Of a stretch of 64,000 nt of DNA, positions 23,933 through 33,849 are shown in pieces. Position numbers and translations under genes: made by a program. The stretch is taken from assembly GCA_025526935.1 (NCBI GenBank), contig JAHLKD010000011.1, positions 62,001 through 126,000 of the forward strand, written 5' to 3'. The stretch's first letter is position 1. Each line of letters starts with the position of its first letter. The DNA comes from Cladochytrium replicatum (lineage: Eukaryota > Chytridiomycota > Chytridiomycetes > Cladochytriales > Cladochytriaceae). The notes below the pieces were generated by a model, which was given only the letters and a program-made list of their open reading frames with translations, was not told the origin of the DNA and did not search any database.

Positions 23933-24448
23933 TTTCGCTCGTTCGAGCTAGTCGATTGAAACAAAAATTGGTATAAGTGGGACAACGGTCTGGTTTTATC
24001 GTTCTGGCTACTGTTACCGCAATGCGTCCGATGGAGATAATGGCGGTGAATGCTGAAATCTTTCTTGGTTTCAAATCTCGCTATGGTTTGAACCTATTTT
24101 TAAGTGCGGTTTGCTGCATCAAGATTGGTGCCACAAAAAGAATATTTTTGGAAGCATCGTTGGTTGGTTCGATTCAAAACTTTACCTGTACTCAATACCA
24201 AGTTTGCCGGTTGCCGTTTTCCGGTTTTGTGTTTTGCTCCGCAAGGTACAATTTTCAGAAACATTTCTAGCTCCTTCAAAAGCGGCTCCTCCCCCATCGT
24301 GGTTGAGCGTGCCCATCCAGTACTTACAGTGTGCCTTTCACAACAGCCCCTGTTGCACAGGAAGTTTATCGAAAAGGTTCTTACCAGTTTTTCTGTTTAC
24401 ATTCCAATAATCTGATCTGCTCTTGTTTGATCAAAAAAGCAACTTGCC
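23933..24448. other. Divergent promoter region
   Basis: About 515 bases between a minus-strand and a plus-strand start. Overlapping short ORFs in all frames show no domain. Expected to hold the promoters of both genes. Confidence 0.5.
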
Positions 24449-25288
24449 ATGACCATGAAATCTTTCTTCGCCGCACTTTTGTTATCGTGGTGCCTTTACA
24501 CCAACGTCGCCGGCTTGACCATTCGCATTGAGAGCATTCTCACCGGAGATCTCGATGTTAACGAAATCGCATGGTGGACGTTCGAGCCAGACACCGCGCT
24601 CGCTCTCTACATTAACGCAACTGTCCCCGGTTTGGACGTGGTTGTCTTTGGACTTTCGTCGTCGGGAAACACTTGGTACTTGCCACCTGATGACACGTAC
24701 TGCTACTGTCTTGACGCGCAAGAGTGCATCATCGCCTGCCAATGGCCCAGGCGCTCGCTTTTGATCATCTCGGGGTCATACTTGACCAACTCGAGGCCCA
24801 ACCCGCCGGCCGTCCGCACGCTCGACATATTCGAGATTATAAGCGTACGTGCGCTTGAGGCTCGCGGGCCAATATACAAACCGGGCTCTACTGGCACTAT
24901 AAACACTTCGGCGGATCGAGCTCAGCGAAATGTGAACAAGAGGTTGAGCAGTGCAGCAGACTATCGGTCAAGAACGTCGCAAAGGACGAAGCCAACTTAC
25001 TCCATAAGACATAATCCTGCCGGTGTGCAAACCGTTGTCGGTACCACCACGTCGTACGCTTGGTCCGCGGCTTCAACGGTGGATGCTGCCACTGCCAACC
25101 CCGGGGGAGCGGGCGGGGGAGCTCCCTTTTCCTCGACCACAACTACCTCTGCAAACACTACGCCTTCGAGCTCACCATCCGGCAAACCGAACTCCGCCGG
25201 CCTTGCAGGGGAAAAGCCTGCATCAGTTTTGCGAGTTTACGTTTTTGCTTTTGTAATTGCGTTCGTGGTTTCGTGCCTCAGCTATTGA
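24449..25288 (+). CDS. Secreted, probably GPI-anchored surface protein
   Basis: Single exon, 279 residues. An N-terminal signal peptide (MKSFFAALLLSWCLYTNVAG) is followed by a compact domain of about 110 residues with Cys pairs (YCYCLDAQECIIAC) and the YxN/IxxSGSY pattern seen in fungal Ser-Thr-rich GPI proteins, where the binding domain resembles a beta-sandwich of the Kre9/Knh1 type. Then comes a long Ser/Thr/Ala/Gly-rich stalk (about 190-255) and a C-terminal hydrophobic tail (VYVFAFVIAFVVSCLSY) preceded by small residues, as expected for GPI attachment. Likely on the plasma membrane or wall. The second ATG (24455) may be the true start, as it gives a tighter signal peptide. Confidence 0.8.
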   Translation: MTMKSFFAALLLSWCLYTNVAGLTIRIESILTGDLDVNEIAWWTFEPDTALALYINATVPGLDVVVFGLSSSGNTWYLPPDDTYCYCLDAQECIIACQWPRRSLLIISGSYLTNSRPNPPAVRTLDIFEIISVRALEARGPIYKPGSTGTINTSADRAQRNVNKRLSSAADYRSRTSQRTKPTYSIRHNPAGVQTVVGTTTSYAWSAASTVDAATANPGGAGGGAPFSSTTTTSANTTPSSSPSGKPNSAGLAGEKPASVLRVYVFAFVIAFVVSCLSY

Positions 25289-25811
25289 TGTTTCCTTTGC
25301 CAAGTTTGTTTTTTGGGGAGTTTTTCTTTCCAATCCTTGAAAGTTCCATCGGTGTGTTGGCTTTGAAATCTTCTAATCGTGGTTTCATGACATGGAGTGT
25401 CACTTTCGGCGGTTTTGTTGATGATTCTTCGTTGGTGGAGAGTCATATTTTCAATATTGTCATTCATGTGTTAAGTCCTGAATTTCTTACAGCCAACGAA
25501 TCATGTATCCGGGCATATGGCGTTCTCCCCTCACGACCACAGTGCTCAGGGAGACTCTCTGTGTTCAACCGCTGAGTCACGTACGGTGCGGTGCATACTC
25601 ACAACATGATTGAATGTCGTGATACATATTGTTATTGAACTGGTGCCAACGATATGCTGTTTTATCACCTTTTTAGGTTAGCGACGTACTAATATATTAT
25701 CACGAGTTTCACAAATATGTGGAAAACAACTAAACTAGCGTATTCAAAGGTGGTCCATCTGCTCTTGTCAAAGTGAAACTCCAATTCTCTACTTCAATTC
25801 TCGTTTCTTTG
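25289..25811. other. Spacer between convergent genes
   Basis: About 520 bases with no supported gene; both flanking genes end here, so it should hold two terminators. Confidence 0.5.
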
Positions 25812-28039
25812 TCACCCTCTCACCAATACAGACAAAACAACCCCCACCGCCACCACAGTTGCGATCACCCCAATAAGTCCAAAGAACTGCCAATCCGTCC
25901 ACGCAATCGTCGGCGGTCCCGGTGGCTCAATCCCAAACATCAACCCCGCCTCCTTCACCCTCTCAACCACAAACCTCGGGCCCTCCTCGTCCGCTACCTT
26001 CCCATCTCCAGCCTCCACCTCCTCCCACCACCACCTCTTCTCCCCAGTCGCACTCCTCTCCTCCCTCCCAAGCCTCCTCTCCAAAATCCTCAGCGTAACC
26101 CTCCACGCGCTCGCAACGCACCCTTCAAGCAACGGCACCCCGCCGTACGCAAACGACCCGACGAAATACACCCCTCCGAGCCCCTGCGCGTCGTCGAGCT
26201 CGTCGAGCCCCCGCATCGATTCGACGCTCACGCACACGCGCTCGAACCACGTCGTCGAAAGGATCTTTGCTGCGCGCGGCATCACGATCGGGTTCGTGGT
26301 CTGAAGGAACGGGGCCTTGCCCTTTTGGACCGACATTGCAATCTCGCCCTTCTCAGCGCGGGCGGGCATGCCTTCGCGCGCCGCGGCGGTGTTCCAGCCG
26401 ACCGCGGGAGTGCTGACGTGAGTGCACATGGCGACGTCGCGGGGATCGTACCCGAACGTCGTGGTGGAGCAAGAGTTTGTGCTGGTGTCGTCGTCGATGG
26501 AGTCGTCGTCAGATATGTCGAGATCAAACACGCGCTCGAGACCCACGCAACGTTCCGCATGGGCAAAGTTCAAGCACCGCCAGAGACGGGAGTCGTCGGG
26601 TAGCAGGGACGCGTCGGTGTGGCATACGACGAGGCTGCGCTCGTATCTGAAACGCTCCAGAGTCCGTTTTTGCTCTTCGAGGTGCAGGGAAAGACCACCG
26701 GGTCCGGAGAGCGCGGTCTGGGCTTTGATGCTCTGACTGAGAATCTTGACCGCTTGGTTAGCCTGGGTGGCGAAGATAACGTAGTCGTATTCGCCGCTCC
26801 GGCCGTCAGTCGTGCGGACAACGAGCTTTCTGTTGTTTAAGCGAGTGACACTCTCGATGGTAGAGTTAACATGGACGTTTTTAACAGGTGCGCTCAGGCG
26901 TGCGCACACCTCCCCAATTCCACAGGTGACAAACGACATGCGTCCGAATGGGAAACTACGTCCAACGTACTGACACCAAAAAAGTAGTTAGATGTATATG
27001 TCCAGAGCGTCCACAAAGGGATCTTACCTCTGAAAAACGAAAATAGTAGAGTAGATTCGGACGGGGTACGAAATAGTCAAACAATGATACAATTTCTTGA
27101 TTAATTCTGACTAACCCAAGATGACTGCTGCCGGATATTCTGCCAATGTCGAGAACGAACAAGTGCACGCTCCTGATAGCAGTACCATAAACACTTCCAC
27201 GAAACCACGTCCAAAACCATACTCCCTGAAGAACCTTCCGAGCGTCATGTCCGCAAAAGGACTGTCCTCGCGCACCTGTCCATACCGATACGTTAGCAGC
27301 TGGCCCCTAGCCAGTGCCCACTTGGCAATCACTAGCAGCCGTCCAAAATCCCACGCGATCCCGATGGCGCGAAAGAGCGATCCAAGTAGGTCGAGAGGGT
27401 TCCTTGTCCAAATGTCTGGAACCGGAATGGTGTTGCGAAGGAAAGGAATGCGGTACGAGAAGAAGGAAAAGTACACACTGTCTGCTTTGGGACGAGCGGA
27501 CGGACGAGAAGAGTCGGAGGGGAAAGAATTCGAAGTCGATCTCAAAGAAAACGGGAAAGATTGAGGGATCGGTGCGGCGACGGCTGGATCAGCGATAACG
27601 TTGGAATGTTTGAGGTAAGACATTGAGGATTCCGTCCACGCATAGGGTATCTGCAGGTTAGATCATAATTAATCAGCCGCACGCTACGCTTGTAAAAGAC
27701 AAAATCTTACCGAAAGGTGGTCGTACAGGGCTGTCATCAAAGGATAGTACGAAGGAAAGAACGAACGCATCGGAACTGTAGAAAGCAAGCGAGGTCGTTA
27801 ATGGAGACCGGTCTCAGGTCTTTTGAGCGCGTCGACTCACCGTCCATTCTCGAGCCAACTGCAGGCAACTCGATGGACGCGGCATCCATGCCAACGGACG
27901 CGGCTTTCTCGTAGATATGAACGTCGAAAGCATTTTCGTTTGCGTCGTTGGTGATAGTCGAGAGCATGTAGGACACGCTCAGGCCAGCAAGGCCCGAGCC
28001 AATGACAGCGACGGATGGCAGGGTGTCTCTGGCAGGCAT
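25812..28039 (-). CDS. FAD-dependent amine oxidase-like protein with C-terminal membrane anchor
   Basis: Starts MPARDTLPSVAVIGSGLAGLSVSYML, a dinucleotide-binding GxGxxG Rossmann motif, followed by VHIYEKAASVG (the acidic residue that holds the FAD ribose). It resembles the predicted NAD/FAD-binding group related to amine oxidases (COG2907-like): MRSFFPSYYPLMTALYDHL, ACTCSFSTLAEYPAAVIL, a second nucleotide-proximal strand EYDYVIFATQANQA, and VYFVGSFAYGGVPLLEGCVASA near the end. The last 35 residues form a TM helix (QFFGLIGVIATVVAVGVVLSVLV), so it is tail-anchored. Exons: 28039-27841, 27775-27711, 27650-27116, and 26969-25812. Between 27115 and 26970 splicing is unclear (see findings). Substrate unknown. 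Confidence 0.8.
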
Positions 28040-28460
28040 TCTTACGCGCAGAGACGAATGAATCAGCGACTCGCTTGCAAGTTTAGGACGAGCGGATCAG
28101 AGGAGTTATGAAGGAAACAGATCGACAGGTTTTATTGGATCATGGCAGTCACGTGGGGAGGTGCGGAAATTTGGGAATTTGAGTTTCTGAGCTTTAAGTT
28201 GGACAGAGCAATAACGGACGTGGAACGAAGTGATTCTGCAAGATTAACATCAACAAATCTTCGCTACAAGCAGGAGAGTGCAACAGTCGATAACAACAAA
28301 CATTGCAAATTCAAATGTTATGATGGTACCACCGTCCAGAACAGCTGCTATTGGGACCCGCTTGTAGTGGCTTTTGTTCACACTTACCACAAAAGTTATG
28401 GCTACTCCGGACTTCTCTCAGTTGGTACGGAAAGCGTTGATGACAGAAGAGTCAGGATTC
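28040..28460. other. Divergent promoter region of the oxidase and PHO88
   Basis: About 420 bases. An ORF starting at 28142 runs in frame into PHO88, but its first 100 residues show no conservation signal, so most of this is probably promoter and leader. Confidence 0.5.
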
Positions 28461-28461
28461 T

Positions 28462-29199
28462 GAACGCTTGCTGCTTTCCCTTGGAACTGGCACTGAACAT
28501 TGGAATTGTGTTCGCCATTACTCAAATGGTACGTCCCGTTGGAAGCACACAGTTCTGAAAATCGGCTCTAATCGTTCTGCTTCAGGCTGACTACTTCCAG
28601 CTCGACGCGAAAGAGAATGCGGCGTAAGCACTCTCTGGTTTCCGATTCTCTTCTCGCCTCATCACTCTCCAAATAGTTACGTGTGGGGCGCTTTCCTCCT
28701 GACCCAACTTGCCGTCTTTGGCGTTTGTGGATACGTCTACTGGACAATCTCCAAGAAGAACGGTACCCACATAAATTCAAATTCAAATGATTCTTTCTTA
28801 TCCCTCAAATTTTTGAATGCAGACCAAACCTCCCTCGTCTACACTGAGCTCGAGAACCCACTCGACAAAGAAACCGTCAAAGTCATCCGCACCACCGTCT
28901 GCGAGTACGACCAAGGCCAGGTCCGCCAGCAGCTCATCCAGACGGGTGTCACCCTCGCAATGATGATCTGGATGAGCGTTCAGTGGGGCTACCTCCGTCC
29001 TCTTCTCTTCCAATGCTTCTTTGCTCCCCGCTCGTTCCTCACCACGAACCTGTACAAGGTTTACTTTGGCAATGAGTCCATACCGAGGCCGTGGAAGACC
29101 GGTGGCGTGTTCGGAAACACCACCGCCGGTACTCCGACGATCAAGGAGATGAAGGCGAAGGAGAAGAAGGACGCCAAGAAGAAGCGGTTGGTCGACTAG
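28462..29199 (+). CDS. PHO88: PHO88/SND3 family ER membrane protein
   Basis: In yeast PHO88/SND3 sits in the ER membrane, is needed for phosphate uptake and acts in SRP-independent targeting. Reading exons up to 28528, then 28586-28623, 28677-28762 and 28823-29199 gives two hydrophobic helices (LELALNIGIVFAITQM; GAFLLTQLAVFGVCGYVYW), then SKKNDQTSLVYTELENP, TTVCEYD, GVTLAMMIWMSVQWGYLRPLLFQ, and a basic C-terminus (KEMKAKEKKDAKKKR). The order and spacing match Pho88 (KYVEP, TVRDYD, KYTNPLFMQ). The start is uncertain: ATG at 28401 needs a short 35-nt intron with a weak GTTGGT donor, while the uninterrupted frame reaches back to an ATG at 28142. All three downstream introns have good GT-AG signals. 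Confidence 0.82.
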
Positions 29200-29527
29200 A
29201 TGATGAAATGTTGAGCTGACTCCGGGGATGATTCCGTGGTGGTCAGGACATTCTTTCTTATTTTCCCGTTCTCGCTGGATAATCAGACTGTTTTTCGACT
29301 CTCTCTCTCTGAGAACAGATACTTGCATATATCCCCTCAATGAAAAGTGCGTTTGATTGTACAGGTCTCGCTATATCAAATTATTTAAAAGCTCGTAGCG
29401 CGTTCTGCGTATGCCCTGACCACAAATTCATGGGCAAGAACATTTCGCGCCAATTCCAGCTGCTCTTGCCCAAGCTCCCGGATTCTTCTCCAGCAGCAGT
29501 TTTCTCCTTCCTCCTCGTGAACAATCC
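29200..29527. other. 3' spacer between convergent genes
   Basis: About 330 bases without a supported gene; it holds the PHO88 3' end. Confidence 0.5.
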
Positions 29528-31140
29528 TCATCTCGACATATCGCCAAAGTGAACAAGCGTCCGCCGTTTAAGGAGATACACTCGAGCACCTTCACTTGTT
29601 CGAGCGAGCGTAAAGTCGTTCGTGGTCGGCAAAACCATATAGTTCGCTTTAGCCGACTCTAAGCTACGACTCCCGCTGAAGCGGATGCTCCCCTTGTATT
29701 TGGCTGCGCGGACGTCGCCATCGCCGCGGTCTGCAGCTTGTCTTAAAGTAGCCAGGTTCACTTGCTGCTCCACGAGATCGAAATCGTTCTTCATTGCTTT
29801 CATGCCCACCTGGGCCTCCCTGAACCACCTTGGAGGTTTGGGATCACGAGTTGGATCCCACGGTTCTCTCCTCTTGGTCAGGAGCGTAGATCGCGGCACA
29901 CGAATCGGTGGAACTAGCGGGCCAGCATTCGTACATCGAACTCATCATAGCTCGGCGGTGGAACTAGCGGGCCAGCATTCGTACATCGAACTCATCATAG
30001 CTCGGTTCATCCAGTGAAGAGTCGCGAAGGTTTCTCGATCTGCGCTCCTCTTGTCGTGGACGTTTATCTTGCATTGCGCCATCTCCTGCGTCATCCTCCG
30101 CAAGCTGCCGTTTTGAACCTGTTGGAATGGCACTGAGAGCAGCAACAGCATTGGGTTGGGCAAGATCTCTGTTTCCATCGGGTACTGGCTGCCTTGCTGG
30201 AATATCTGGTTTCCAAATACCCTCCCAGCGATAATCTTCATCCTAAGCAGCCAAGTTCAACTCTGTTTCGTCGTCCTCGAAAAAACTGAAACCTGTGTCT
30301 CGAAGATCGTCGTCCGAGAAACGCGGCACGAGGTTTGTTGCTCATTCTTTCCCTTTCTGTCTGCTTTGCCCTCTTTCAACCGGTTCTACACTGTCGTGAC
30401 CATCTGTTCTAGCTTGCCTTGGGATTTGATGGTCCTTTGATAATCCATTTCTGGTCTCACTTCGGATGCTAGCCCAGATATCATCATCTTCGTCTCTTTT
30501 GTTTTCACTGTCCTCGAAGCGTTCCTTGAAGCTAAGCCCTGTATCCCTCAGCTCCCCATCAATTCCTTGCGTAGAATCCCTTTCTAATTGCTTCTTTCCA
30601 GTCTCCTTGATCGTTCCTCACACATTCTCGTCCTCATCTCTCTCCAACCCTCGTATATCCTCTCCAAAATCAAATGCAATCCCGTTGGCCACAGATCCCA
30701 AGGGTTCCGTTTCATCATCAAATGAGTGCCCGGTCTCCTGACTCGAAGACCAACCTGACCTTCTCGTTTACTATTCTCCAATCGCTGGGAACGGGTACGG
30801 GTTGATTTTCGGGCCTGAATATGGGTGATGCGATGGTGGAGATAAGGAGTATGGCTTATCAACGATTCCTGATGCAGAGTCCTTTTGGTTGATATCAAAC
30901 ATCGATGTCGAGGGACGGGCCGGGTTTTGGGAGTCGTCAAACACTGATTAGGAATGTGAGTGAGAGACTGAGCGAGTGGAAACCTTCCAACGGGCGTGAT
31001 CTTTCTTTTTAAAATGGTGTGCAGATTCGAATGCCTCGAGCATGTCCTCATCGGACGGATCGTAGTTGAATTCATCGTCCTCGTCTGGAAACGACCAATT
31101 TGGGCATTAGCCTTCGTGGTGAACACAATCATTTCAACAA
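29528..31140 (-). pseudogene. Degenerate gene with acidic repeats and internal duplication
   Basis: The minus strand has long stretches that read as protein but are broken. From 5' to 3': DEDDEFNYDPSDEDMLEAFE (about 31083-31024) with a good GT-AG intron after DHARWK; then, in one frame, SFDDETEPLGSVANGIAFDF, DTGLSFKERFEDSEN and DTGFSFFEDDETELNLAA, interrupted by single TGA, TGA and TAG codons; finally an intact 120-codon end (REPWDPTRDPKPPRWFREAQ ... KANYMVLPTTNDF) stopping at 29528. The DTG(L/F)SF..R/FED segment recurs as a degenerate repeat. A 50-bp direct duplication (29906-30005) shifts the frame in the middle. No family was recognised. It was probably a real gene that has decayed. Confidence 0.6.
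29906..30005. repeat. 50-bp perfect direct tandem duplication
   Basis: Positions 29906-29955 and 29956-30005 are the same 50 bases (each begins CGGTGGAACTAGCGGG and ends ATAGCT-CGG). Fifty is not a multiple of three, so the duplication shifts the frame of the minus-strand gene it lies in. Confidence 0.95.
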
Positions 31141-31289
31141 AAAAAACACAGCTCTACATAGCTAAAAAATAGGAGGTAATACGTGCAGAATACAAACATG
31201 AAAAGCTCCATCGTTTCAAAGTCCACGCAACAAGGTCCAGAACAAAAAGTACCGTCTCAGAGAGCAGAATACAATCGTCCAACCAACCT

Positions 31290-31943
31290 TCACCCACTTC
31301 CAACGTACAAGTCCTTGCGATGCACTTCAATCCTCAACGCTCCGCCAGCCTCATGGATGACTCTCGTCGTGCCACCTTCGTATGGCACCAATCTCTCCAT
31401 CGTCATTCCTCCATACCCTCCATCATCTTCAGTATCCCCAACGACTACGAACACAACCCCATCATTGCTCTTATTCGCTTTCTCAATGCACAATTGCACA
31501 GTCTGGCCGTGCCGCCATTTTCTAGCCCACGCGTTCTGGACCCACACCGCTGCCGTGACCATCGCCAGTACACCGAGGCCTAGTGGAATGAGGTATAAAT
31601 TTGTCCATTTGCATCGCCCGTTTGTGTGGCAATTGTCCTTCACCAACACACTTGCGGCTACTACCGCTCCGATGATGAGTGCGAGGGTGACGAGGAACAG
31701 AAGAACACGTTGTCCGTCGCGGTAGAACGGTACTGGTGCCTGTGGAGGCGATTCCTTTGTAGTTGTTGCACGATTGAGGTTTCGAACTGTGTTGGATAGA
31801 GTTGGGTCCTTTGGAAGATATCTCTGCAGAAGTGTGGAATCAATGTTATGAACGATCCAGCCTGAATGTGTTGGCCGAATGTCTGCGAGAAGAGTGTCGT
31901 TGTCCACTGGGTGCTGTTGGTGAGCCGGTTCCATCCTCGTCAA
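31290..31943 (-). CDS. Two-TM membrane protein of unknown function
   Basis: Single exon, 217 residues, starting MTRMEPAHQQHPVDND. The N-terminal 75 residues are soluble, then two hydrophobic helices (VLLFLVTLALIIGAVVAASVLV and LYLIPLGLGVLAMVTAAVWV) are separated by a short loop with two Cys (NCHTNGRCKW), and the C-terminal 80 residues form beta-rich soluble sequence (VQLCIEKANKSNDGVVFVVVGD, TTRVIHEAGGALRIEVHRKDL). Both termini are probably on the same side. No family was recognised. A later ATG at 31934 would remove only three residues. Confidence 0.65.
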   Translation of the reverse strand: MTRMEPAHQQHPVDNDTLLADIRPTHSGWIVHNIDSTLLQRYLPKDPTLSNTVRNLNRATTTKESPPQAPVPFYRDGQRVLLFLVTLALIIGAVVAASVLVKDNCHTNGRCKWTNLYLIPLGLGVLAMVTAAVWVQNAWARKWRHGQTVQLCIEKANKSNDGVVFVVVGDTEDDGGYGGMTMERLVPYEGGTTRVIHEAGGALRIEVHRKDLYVGSG

Positions 31944-33095
31944 AGTGTGACAGACACCAAGCCATTGCGGAAGATCAACAAAGCGCAGTCATTGCTCTTA
32001 AAAAATAGGAAGAAAGAGAAGAAATTGTCCGATCCGTTTTGTGTGGGGTTTGCCGATTGGGCGCGGAAGGGCCGGGGGGCCACGGGGCGCGACAAGTTTA
32101 CGTGCCGACAGAGCTCTGCACAAAGGCCAACGGATGTCGTTCAAATGGCAGAACTATTTGGAGACAGTTAAGCCTTTGAAGTAACCAAAAACCAGAGCTG
32201 CATTAGTGGACGAGAGGAACGGTTCCCAACTTCTCGAGGCCTCATAGAAACAAGCTCGCAACAAACTAAGAGAAGCGATGTGAGCGGTGCATCGCAGCAA
32301 GTCAAGAAAGTTGCAAAAAGGAGAATAAGGAGCTTATTCTCAACCGAGACGATCGGCGGATTCGACACAGGCACAAGCAAGCAGATCTCCTTATCCTCCT
32401 TTCGCAACTCGTTGAGTTGCAAGCTGGCATACATCAAGAACACAGCCAAAGAGCGAAAGAAGCATGACAGTGAAAGAGCAGCAAAATATAAAGATCGGCT
32501 CCCTTAAATGACGCATGGGGATGTCAAGGGTTTAAAATGGCATAGATGGCGGTGTGGCAGAGCAGGTGGAGTCCGTTGTTCAACCTCACGTCCTATTTGC
32601 TATTTGCGAGCAGTGCAGCTTTTTAAACATTTGAAGGGCCAGAAAATGTGGACAAGTCAAGTACGAGTTGCTCCTTCATCGTCGCGATGTTCTCAAAATT
32701 TGAACATCGTGTTCAGCACATCAGAACATTGCAGTGTGTTTGCTTCCTGCTTGCTCGCACCTACTCGGATACCATCATCCCAAAATCAAGAAGGCATGAT
32801 TTTCCACTCAGTCTCTGATCTTGAAATGGCACGGCAGAATGAATCGGCCATTTTGCATAGCCCACCGTGGATGGCCGCTCAACATAATATAACCGTGTGT
32901 ATCAGTGTATGGCCTATGGTCAAGACTCTCTGCATTCAATAGAAGATCTGCCACATCAAAAACCAGCAATCGGTCTTTGCATCTTGTTGCACGCTCGTAA
33001 AGAAAAGTTCGGTCTCAACTGCTAAACTGCAACTATGATCTGCTCAATGCAAATTGGAATTTTACTCGTTCTCCTTGAATCATCGAACTACTTCT
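31944..33095. other. 1.15-kb region without a supported gene
   Basis: ORFs on both strands (for example 75 codons at 32280-32507 plus, 144 codons at 32508-32942 plus) show no domain, no signal peptide and no splice pattern that improves them. Left as unassigned. Confidence 0.45.
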
Positions 33096-33830
33096 TTATC
33101 CATCGTTACCTCGCCATGACTGTCTACTGTCTGATCCCCCTCCTCCACCACCTCCACCTCTCTTGTCCGTTTTCCGATCCTCCAGATGAATAGGGTTGTC
33201 CTCCTCTCCCTCTCCGCTCCTCCCCTGTCCCCTACCTCTTCCCCTACCTCGGTTTCCCTTTACATGCTTGAAAACTGTAACCTTCTTCTCCGCAACCACC
33301 TTGTATGCTCATTACTTGGACTCATCCATCCAAGAGCTAGGCAAATCTGGAACGTTCCAGGTTTGTCTTGGAGTGTTGGCAATGTCAAGATCAATGACTC
33401 GTTCAATGCGACTGTCATCAGGTCTTTCGAGATCGAGCGGATGCCGAGAAGTGATAAAAGTTGCGGATGATTCCTCTGAAGCCTTCCGTTCGTCCTGGTG
33501 TCAGAGATTGGTGGTTCTTCATTTTTCGCGAAATGATTCAGAGTTCAGAGCAGCGAATGTGAGATAACATCCTCAACTTGCTTCAGCTCTCCCTGCCGCA
33601 ATGTCCAATACTTTATCCATATCTCTCCACTCAACATTCCAATCCACCGCAACAATCCGCCTATTCGGATACGCCCCTTTAAACTTTCGCGTCAGCTTCC
33701 CCCGATGCGCACGCAATCGGGATTGGCAGGTTCGTTTGATCTCTTCCAAAAATGACAAGTCGCTGTGGCGTGTGAAAAATAGTGACTTAAGTAAATTTCC
33801 ATAATATTTAGAAACTTTACAATACATCCG
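33096..33830 (-). pseudogene. Relic of an RGG/GR-repeat protein gene
   Basis: Upstream part reads EEIKRTCQSRLRAHRGKLTR, KFKGAYPNRRIVAVDWNVEW and RDMDKVLDIAAGRAEA (33750-33575). Downstream, in another frame, ERKASEESSATFITSRHPLD and ERVIDLDIANTPRQTWNVPD then, after the stop pair TAA TGA near 33318, AYKVVAEKKVTVFKHVKGNRGRGRG continues to an Arg/Gly-rich, then poly-Gly end at 33096. The coding look continues across the stops, so the gene is broken or has unusual splicing. RGG-type tails usually bind RNA. No family was recognised. Confidence 0.45.
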
Positions 33831-33849
33831 CTACAAAAAAGTTTTACAT

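Noticed and set aside
25773-26603. Plus-strand ORF of 276 codons, very Pro/His/Arg-rich
   Set aside because: Shadow of the amine oxidase last exon.
2937-33400. Stop-codon reassignment or readthrough to explain isolated in-frame stops in the 3-5, 29-31 and 33 kb regions
   Set aside because: All three stop codons appear at such places, frameshifts accompany them, and every intact gene here uses TAA, TAG and TGA as normal ends. Gene decay is simpler.
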